Of a stretch of DNA of 64,000 nt, positions 59,779-64,000 are shown piece by piece. Made by a program: the position numbers and the translations under genes. Origin of the DNA: Aporhodopirellula aestuarii (GTDB lineage: Bacteria; Planctomycetota; Planctomycetia; Pirellulales; Pirellulaceae); NCBI RefSeq assembly GCF_023701485.1, contig NZ_JAMQBK010000023.1:39302-103301 (forward strand). The letters run 5' to 3'. Below the pieces are notes generated by a model. It was not told the DNA's origin and ran no database searches. It worked only from the letters and a program-made list of their open reading frames with translations. How positions within the stretch are numbered: position 1 is the stretch's first letter; each line of letters opens with the position of its first letter.

Positions 59779-61737
59779 CTACTCAAACTCCCAGCGTTTA
59801 AGAGACTTCTTTGTCTTGGCATCACGGTAATCGAGGGATTGGATTTCAACGTGTCCATTCTCTAATGGAAGATACAGACGAATGATCTGCGTCGTGTTCT
59901 CAATCGGCAATTCGATCCTCAGATCCTGCCACTCGTTTCCCGGGGCGAGCTGGAAATTCACGACCTGTCCCTGATCAGGAAAATTCTCCTGGTTCGCAGA
60001 TTTCCACTGCACCCTCCCGGCTCCTCCCGCCTGGCTGCGAGCCTGCAGGAGCAGAGTCAACGGCGATCTCGTTTTGACCTGAGCGGTGCCGAGGAAAGGA
60101 TTCTGTTTCCCCGGCTCTTTGGTCACTACCAAAGCTCCATTCTTCACCTCAACCGTGCACATCTTCGGTACAAGGCCGGCTTCAGGTGCCCGAGCGGCCT
60201 TTGCGGCGTGCGGTTGGTAAGCCGGATTTGGAATCGGCATCAATGCCCCCGTGTCTGCTATGAATCCGTCTATCAACGCATCGAGTTCCCGCACCTTGTC
60301 CGGCATGGCTGGGGCAAGGTTGTTCGTCTCGCTGATATCCGCAGTCAAGTTGTAAAGCTCGCGCACCTCGGGGTAATCACGATGCGGCTCGAAACGCCGG
60401 ATCAGCTTCCACTCACCTTTCCGCACCGACACCGCCGGAACGATATGGGGAAACCAAGTGAAGTAGGCTTCTCGATCAACGCCACCGGTTTGCGTGAGAA
60501 CAGGCAGAAACGATAGTCCATCGACAATGTGATCGGCAGGCAAATCGACGTTCAGCGCATCGAGCACGGTGGGATAAAGATCAATCGCTCCCACCACAGT
60601 GCCGTTGGTTGTTCCAGGCTGAATTATCCCCGGCCAACGCACCATCAATGGCACACGTTGACCGCCCTCATAAATACGTGCTTTGCCCTCGCGCAGCGGC
60701 GCATTGTTGGTGGGTCCTTCGCCCCCGGCCCACTTCCGCCAATCCCGAATCGCGGCCAACTTTGGATGGTTCTCTCGCAGGTTGGCGATCTTACGATCGT
60801 CCTCACGGTTGCTGTGCACGTTGCCGCCATTATCCGAATAGAAAATGAACAGCGTGTTTTCGGTCAGGCCTAATTCATCCAATTTCGCCATCACTCGTCC
60901 GAGGCTTTCATCAACACTTTTGAGCATGGAAGCCATGATCGGGTTACGTTGCTCACCGCGTGGATCCGTCTTCTTTGCAAACTCAGCCGTGTACTCCTCC
61001 TTATGTCCCCATGGCCCGTGCACACCGTACTGCCACAAATTCAAAAAAAACGGTTCGTCCCTGTGTGTTTCAACAAATTGCAGTGCCTCGTCCGTCAGGC
61101 GATCGGTGATGTATTCTCCATCGGGTCCATCGGTAATATTGCCCACGTGATGCTGGCCGGTCGGTCGTCCTTGGGCCGAAACGCCATAGGGTGAAAAATA
61201 GCTCGGCGGGCCTGGATCGGGGGCGCACTCCCACGTCGTTTCAAATCCGTTCTGGTCAGGACGATTTTCAGGCATCAATCCTAAATGCCATTTCCCAAAA
61301 TGCCCCGTCCGATAGCCGGCGTCCCGCAACACTTCAGCCAATGTCACGATTGCCGGATCGATGAAGTTTTTACTGTTTGGGTAGATGAACTTCGCCACTG
61401 GCGAGGCCTTCTCCGCATAGGGCGAAGCGTCAGGCAATGCGGGCGGTTGGTGCCCGCTTGCCGAGGTAACGCGATGGCGAGCTGAGTGTTGCCCCGAGAG
61501 AATGGAGCACCGCGTCGGCGAGCACAGCGGTACGGCATACGCATCCGTGAATCGCATCGACTGCTCCGCCAGTCGTTCCATGTTCGGCGTCTCGTAATAC
61601 TGCGAACCATACGCGGTGCTATCCATCCAGCCCATATCGTCGACGACAAAGAGCACAACGTTGGGTTGATCCTGAGCCGCCACAGGAACGACTCCAACCA
61701 ACAACAATACAGTCACAGCGGGCCAAAGCAGTTTCAT
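59779..61737 (-). CDS. Arylsulfatase-like sulfatase (formylglycine-dependent)
   Basis: A 652-residue secreted sulfatase. The signal peptide is LLWPAVTVLLLVGVVPVAAQ. The catalytic signature is Cys72 in LCSPTRCSILSGQ (C-x-P-x-R), which a formylglycine-generating enzyme converts to formylglycine. Metal ligands VVDDMGW (Asp33, Asp34) and the later YSDNGGN are visible, as are HFGKWHLG and EGGQRVPLMVRWPG. After about residue 520 a beta-sandwich domain of about 130 residues follows (TRSPLTLLLQARSQAGGAG, IENTTQIIRLYLPLENGHVE). It removes sulfate esters from glycans or small esters. The ATG at 61737 has GAGGA 5 nt upstream; an ATG 12 nt earlier is also in frame. No sulfatase-maturing enzyme gene lies in the window. 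Confidence 0.95.
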   Translation of the reverse strand: MKLLWPAVTVLLLVGVVPVAAQDQPNVVLFVVDDMGWMDSTAYGSQYYETPNMERLAEQSMRFTDAYAVPLCSPTRCSILSGQHSARHRVTSASGHQPPALPDASPYAEKASPVAKFIYPNSKNFIDPAIVTLAEVLRDAGYRTGHFGKWHLGLMPENRPDQNGFETTWECAPDPGPPSYFSPYGVSAQGRPTGQHHVGNITDGPDGEYITDRLTDEALQFVETHRDEPFFLNLWQYGVHGPWGHKEEYTAEFAKKTDPRGEQRNPIMASMLKSVDESLGRVMAKLDELGLTENTLFIFYSDNGGNVHSNREDDRKIANLRENHPKLAAIRDWRKWAGGEGPTNNAPLREGKARIYEGGQRVPLMVRWPGIIQPGTTNGTVVGAIDLYPTVLDALNVDLPADHIVDGLSFLPVLTQTGGVDREAYFTWFPHIVPAVSVRKGEWKLIRRFEPHRDYPEVRELYNLTADISETNNLAPAMPDKVRELDALIDGFIADTGALMPIPNPAYQPHAAKAARAPEAGLVPKMCTVEVKNGALVVTKEPGKQNPFLGTAQVKTRSPLTLLLQARSQAGGAGRVQWKSANQENFPDQGQVVNFQLAPGNEWQDLRIELPIENTTQIIRLYLPLENGHVEIQSLDYRDAKTKKSLKRWEFE

Positions 61738-62096
61738 CGGAATCCTCATCGTCAAGGAAGCGGGGCGAGCAATCACCACCTTACTTTTCGCCAACTCAGT
61801 TATCTATCCATGGAAGACCGTAAGTCCAAGAATTTCGAGTAGCCAATCCCGTGGCTGAAACCGAACAAACAAATGGCTCAGCTCCTACCTCTTGGACAAA
61901 CACAGCAATTGAAAGGCTGCTTGACGTCCGTCCGTGGCTCGGCAAACTCGAACCCACGATCGTATTCCAACCGAGGACTCCCGATTGCGATATCATGTTG
62001 ACCTCACTGGACAGCGTCATCTTCTAGCGGACACGTTAGGTTTTTTGCCTCTCACGTAGACAAGCCTCTCGGGACGTTGATTGTTTAGTGCTTTTT

Positions 62097-62156
62097 TAGC
62101 GGAACGGCGCAAGCCGTCTGGTCCCGAGTCACCGGACGGCTCGCGCCGTTCCGCTA
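62097..62156. repeat. REPIN-like inverted pair of GNRA hairpins
   Basis: The 26-nt arm starting TAGCGGAACGGCGCAAGCCG (62097-62122) is repeated in inverse orientation at 62131-62156, with 24 of 26 positions matching and an 8-nt spacer (CCCGAGTC). Each arm contains a smaller hairpin (GCAA and GCGA loops, both GNRA). This doublet form is what REPINs look like. No RAYT transposase is seen in the window. Confidence 0.75.
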
Positions 62157-62177
62157 CATTTGAAATCCCGCAGTAAT
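62133..62177 (-). repeat. REP-like element, copy 2 (45 nt)
   Basis: Read on the minus strand this element begins ATTACTGCGGGATTTCAAAT and continues into the same hairpin as the copy at 46350-46394. The two differ at positions 6 and 20 only (43 of 45 identical). The copies are 15.7 kb apart in opposite orientations. Its hairpin half is also the right arm of the palindrome at 62097-62156. Confidence 0.75.
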
Positions 62178-62205
62178 GAAATCAATGTTCCCCGAAGCTC
62201 GCAGA

Positions 62206-62258
62206 GCGGGTGACACCCGCGATTATCGGGCTCGGAGAGACCGAGCTACGTGACACGT
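62206..62258. repeat. Three consecutive short palindromes
   Basis: Three hairpins follow one another: GCGGGTG-A-CACCCGC (62206-62220), CTCGG-AGAGA-CCGAG (62231-62245), and ACGTG-A-CACGT (62248-62258). All three are perfect. They end 50 nt before the PQQ-propeller start. They may be repeat-derived, operator sites or mRNA structure. The loops are not T-flanked. Confidence 0.55.
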
Positions 62259-62307
62259 GGCATTGTCGAGCTGTCCCATCCCTTCCATTGCCCAGCCGAG
62301 ACATCGC

Positions 62308-63552
62308 ATGCGATCTTTCCTTCCACGAAGTATTCTCGTTCTCATCACGTGGGGATGCTGCACTTGCACTGACGCGGATTGGCCACAGTTCTTGGGCGAG
62401 AATCGCGACGGAACGTCCACCGAAGCCGGGTTGCTCGATGCGTTCCCCGAAAGTGGTCCCAAAGTCGTGTGGCGTGTCCCTGGTGGTGTTGGAATGTCGG
62501 CGGTAACGGTTGCGGACAACCTCGCAATCACCACGTTCAATGAAGCGGGCAAGCAAGTCCTGGTGGCGTTTGATGCGGTCAATGGCGAGCGTGTTTGGCA
62601 AACCTCGCTGGCGAGCGAGTACAAAAACGGCCAGGGCGACGGGCCGCGCGCGACGGCCACCGTTGCCGATGGTGTCGTTTACGCTTTCACCGGTGACGGA
62701 ATTTTGTCCGCGGTGAAATTAAAAACCGGCCAATTGATTTGGCGGACCGATGCACTGCAGGTATGCGAAGCGACTGAATCGGAATACGGAATGTCGTCTT
62801 CTCCACTGGTGGCAGGAGATTCGGTCATCGTACACGTCGGTGGACGCGACACCGCCGTGGCCGCGTTTGACTCGGCGACCGGACAACTCAAATGGTCGTC
62901 GGGAAACGGCCCGGCAGGCTATTCATCACCAACGCTCATTAACGTTGCCGGGAAACGACAGATTGTCAGCGTGACAGGAGTCGAAGCGTTGGGCCTCGAC
63001 CCGAACACCGGAGCCGTGTTGTGGACCTATCCCTTCAAAACGCCCTATGCGTGCAACACGGCCAACCCCGTTGCGGTCAACGACGACGTCTTCATTTCAG
63101 CCGGCGAAAACCATGGCTGCGTTTTGATCGATGTTCAACAAACCGGCGGAAAGTTCGAGGCCGAAGAGCATTGGGCAAGCGTTGACACCAAAAGCGTCAT
63201 GCGAAACGAATGGCAGACATCGATTTTGGTCGATGGTCATCTTTACGGGTTCGACAATGTCGGAGCAGCTGGACCGACAACGCACCTGACGTGCTTAAAC
63301 GCCACCACCGGCGAACCGGTATGGCGAAAGACACGTTTTGGCAAAGGCAACTTGGTGTTGGCCGACGGCAAACTCTGGATCACGACGATGGGTGGGGAAC
63401 TGGTGCTGGTGAAAGTCACGCCGGAGGGTTATCGGGAACTCGGTCGAGCCCAATTGTTTGGCAAAACACGTCAGTCGCTGTCGATCGCGAACGGACTTGG
63501 GTACATCCGTGACGATCGAGAAGTGGTGTGCATCAACCTGCGTGCGGGTTAA
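62308..63552 (+). CDS. PQQ-type beta-propeller protein
   Basis: A 414-residue secreted protein of the PQQ-binding-like/BamB-like propeller superfamily. It begins with a weak signal peptide (SFLPRSILVLITWGC) and the planctomycete-typical ADWPQFLGENRDGTSTEAGLL. Blade repeats are seen as LVAFDAVNGERVWQTSL, LSAVKLKTGQLIWRTDALQ, VAAFDSATGQLKWSSG, GLDPNTGAVLWTYPF and CLNATTGEPVWRKTRFG, with Trp in the PQQ-repeat position. These are common structural repeats, so PQQ cofactor binding cannot be claimed. The start at 62308 is preferred over a longer frame. It is divergent from the sulfatase gene across the repeat-rich gap. Confidence 0.88.
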   Translation: MRSFLPRSILVLITWGCCTCTDADWPQFLGENRDGTSTEAGLLDAFPESGPKVVWRVPGGVGMSAVTVADNLAITTFNEAGKQVLVAFDAVNGERVWQTSLASEYKNGQGDGPRATATVADGVVYAFTGDGILSAVKLKTGQLIWRTDALQVCEATESEYGMSSSPLVAGDSVIVHVGGRDTAVAAFDSATGQLKWSSGNGPAGYSSPTLINVAGKRQIVSVTGVEALGLDPNTGAVLWTYPFKTPYACNTANPVAVNDDVFISAGENHGCVLIDVQQTGGKFEAEEHWASVDTKSVMRNEWQTSILVDGHLYGFDNVGAAGPTTHLTCLNATTGEPVWRKTRFGKGNLVLADGKLWITTMGGELVLVKVTPEGYRELGRAQLFGKTRQSLSIANGLGYIRDDREVVCINLRAG

Positions 63553-63738
63553 GCAAGTTGAGGTGGCGACCAGATCCCGGGCGCGCTTGTGGCTTAAGCT
63601 GTAGGCAGGAATGATTGGGTAAAATCCTAGGAGCCATTTGGACGTGAGCCTGGGATCAATCATTGCGAAGACATGGAAAGACAAGGCCGCGGCAGTATTG
63701 TTTCCATTCCTAGTCGCGATAGCGACGGCAGCCGAAAG

Positions 63739-63758
63739 CCCCGGACGCGAGTCCGGGG
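63739..63758 (+). repeat. GNRA-capped hairpin (REP-like), plus orientation
   Basis: CCCCGGAC (63739-63746), loop GCGA, then GTCCGGGG (63751-63758): a perfect 8-bp stem with a GNRA tetraloop. A relative lies inverted at 63885-63904. It does not share the 45-nt REP sequence, but has the same style. Confidence 0.65.
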
Positions 63759-63884
63759 TCGACGTCGCCCCCGGATACGCCAAGTCGCGAAGCGATGACA
63801 GATGCCGCTCTCGGTGGTTTATTCGTGCGCACACCCGTGTCTTGTGTCGTCGCGTTGCAACTTGCTGCGTCTTGTTTTCCCAAA

Positions 63885-63904
63885 CCAAGGACTCACGTCC
63901 GTGG
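63885..63904 (-). repeat. GNRA-capped hairpin (REP-like), minus orientation
   Basis: Read on the minus strand the arms are CCACGGAC and GTCCTTGG with loop GTGA (GNRA). The stem has one mismatch. The stem core CGGAC/GTCC matches the hairpin at 63739-63758, so the two look like an inverted pair about 125 nt apart. Confidence 0.55.
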
Positions 63905-64000
63905 CTTTTGCCTGTCGTCACGATCGTGACTAAGCAGGTACATAGAAGTGATTTGGTATAGCGACAATTCCGCTGATCATGATCGGTTCGGCGTAGGCCG

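Larger units (their letters stand above)
61738..62307. other. Intergenic region dense in hairpins and REP-like repeats
   Basis: This is 570 bp between the divergent sulfatase and PQQ-propeller genes. It contains the palindrome at 62097-62156, REP copy 2 at 62133-62177, and three short hairpins at 62206-62258, all described separately. Promoters of both genes should lie here too. No gene is supported. Confidence 0.6.
63553..64000. other. Window end: intergenic region with two GNRA hairpins
   Basis: This is about 450 bp after the PQQ-propeller gene without a supported gene. One open frame (63638-63961 on the plus strand) has a signal-like stretch but a non-protein-like Arg/Cys-rich tail, so it is not called. 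Two related hairpins, in opposite orientation, are described separately. Confidence 0.5.

Noticed and set aside
63638..63961. 107-codon plus-strand frame with a signal-like start
   Set aside because: Its tail crosses the two hairpin repeats and is Arg/Cys-rich without protein-like pattern.
1..64000. tRNA, rRNA, RNase P RNA, tmRNA and SRP RNA genes
   Set aside because: I looked in all larger gaps for clover-leaf or known core motifs and saw none. A covariance-model search would be decisive.
1..64000. Insertion sequences, integrases, prophage or defence-system genes
   Set aside because: No transposase, recombinase, restriction, toxin-antitoxin or nuclease cassette was recognised. The beta-CASP hydrolase at 1599-2933 is a housekeeping-type RNase family.

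Overview
The window looks like chromosomal DNA of a planctomycete in the Pirellulaceae (Rhodopirellula-like). This rests on family content, not on a database search: a paired DUF1549/DUF1553 cytochrome-type protein and DUF1501 protein, a DUF1552 protein, a DUF1559 pseudopilin with the H-X9-DG tail, a BBP7 beta-barrel porin, three giant proteins carrying the LEPR-XLL motif, a GEVED/dockerin multidomain glycosidase, a sulfatase, a PQQ-propeller protein and a 29-residue COX24-like basic protein. No rRNA, tRNA, CRISPR array, transposase, integrase or phage gene was recognised.

Layout. 0-4.3 kb: a secreted protein whose start may lie outside the window, a small conserved protein, a beta-CASP metallo-hydrolase and an FAD amine-oxidase-like enzyme. 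4.3-8.2 kb: dps, then a translationally coupled GntR(YtrA-type)/ABC ATPase/ABC permease operon preceded by a perfect 10-bp-arm palindrome over a candidate promoter. 8.2-11.2 kb: an operon of a DUF2064 glycosyltransferase, ThiO-like glycine oxidase and an uncharacterised Rossmann-like partner. 11.5-19 kb: a tail-anchored Ser/Thr kinase, a DEAD-box helicase with a long acidic N-terminus, and speA overlapping a NUDIX gene. 19-26 kb: a giant DUF11 protein with a strong terminator, and a BBP7 porin. 26-38.5 kb: hemL, a PAS-LuxR regulator, DUF1552 coupled to a VTT membrane protein, a lipoprotein, a NUDIX hydrolase, the COX24-like microprotein with a possible Shine-Dalgarno-masking leader, a degenerate J-domain membrane protein, a methyltransferase, an epimerase and lhgO.

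38.6-45.5 kb: a WD40 protein followed at 30 bp by a 1872-residue protein with ten SdrD-B-type repeats, six of exactly 333 nt, in which cysteines come in pairs. 45.5-63.5 kb reads as a glycan-use neighbourhood: a PAS-AraC regulator, the DUF1549/1553-DUF1501 pair, DUF1559, a CBM6/35-like secreted protein, a modular GH128 beta-1,3-glucanase-like protein, a sulfatase and a PQQ-propeller protein. Intergenic DNA here carries GNRA-capped hairpins of REP/REPIN type, including a 45-nt element present twice in opposite orientation (43 of 45 identical).

No single cassette stands out as a defence or mobile system. The signals I consider most worth following are the paired-cysteine repeat protein, the three giants that share an Arg-rich LEPR-XLL N-terminus without a Sec signal, the leader of the COX24-like microprotein, the GNRA-hairpin repeats, and the ThiO-coupled uncharacterised protein. 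All family names are from motif recognition by eye.
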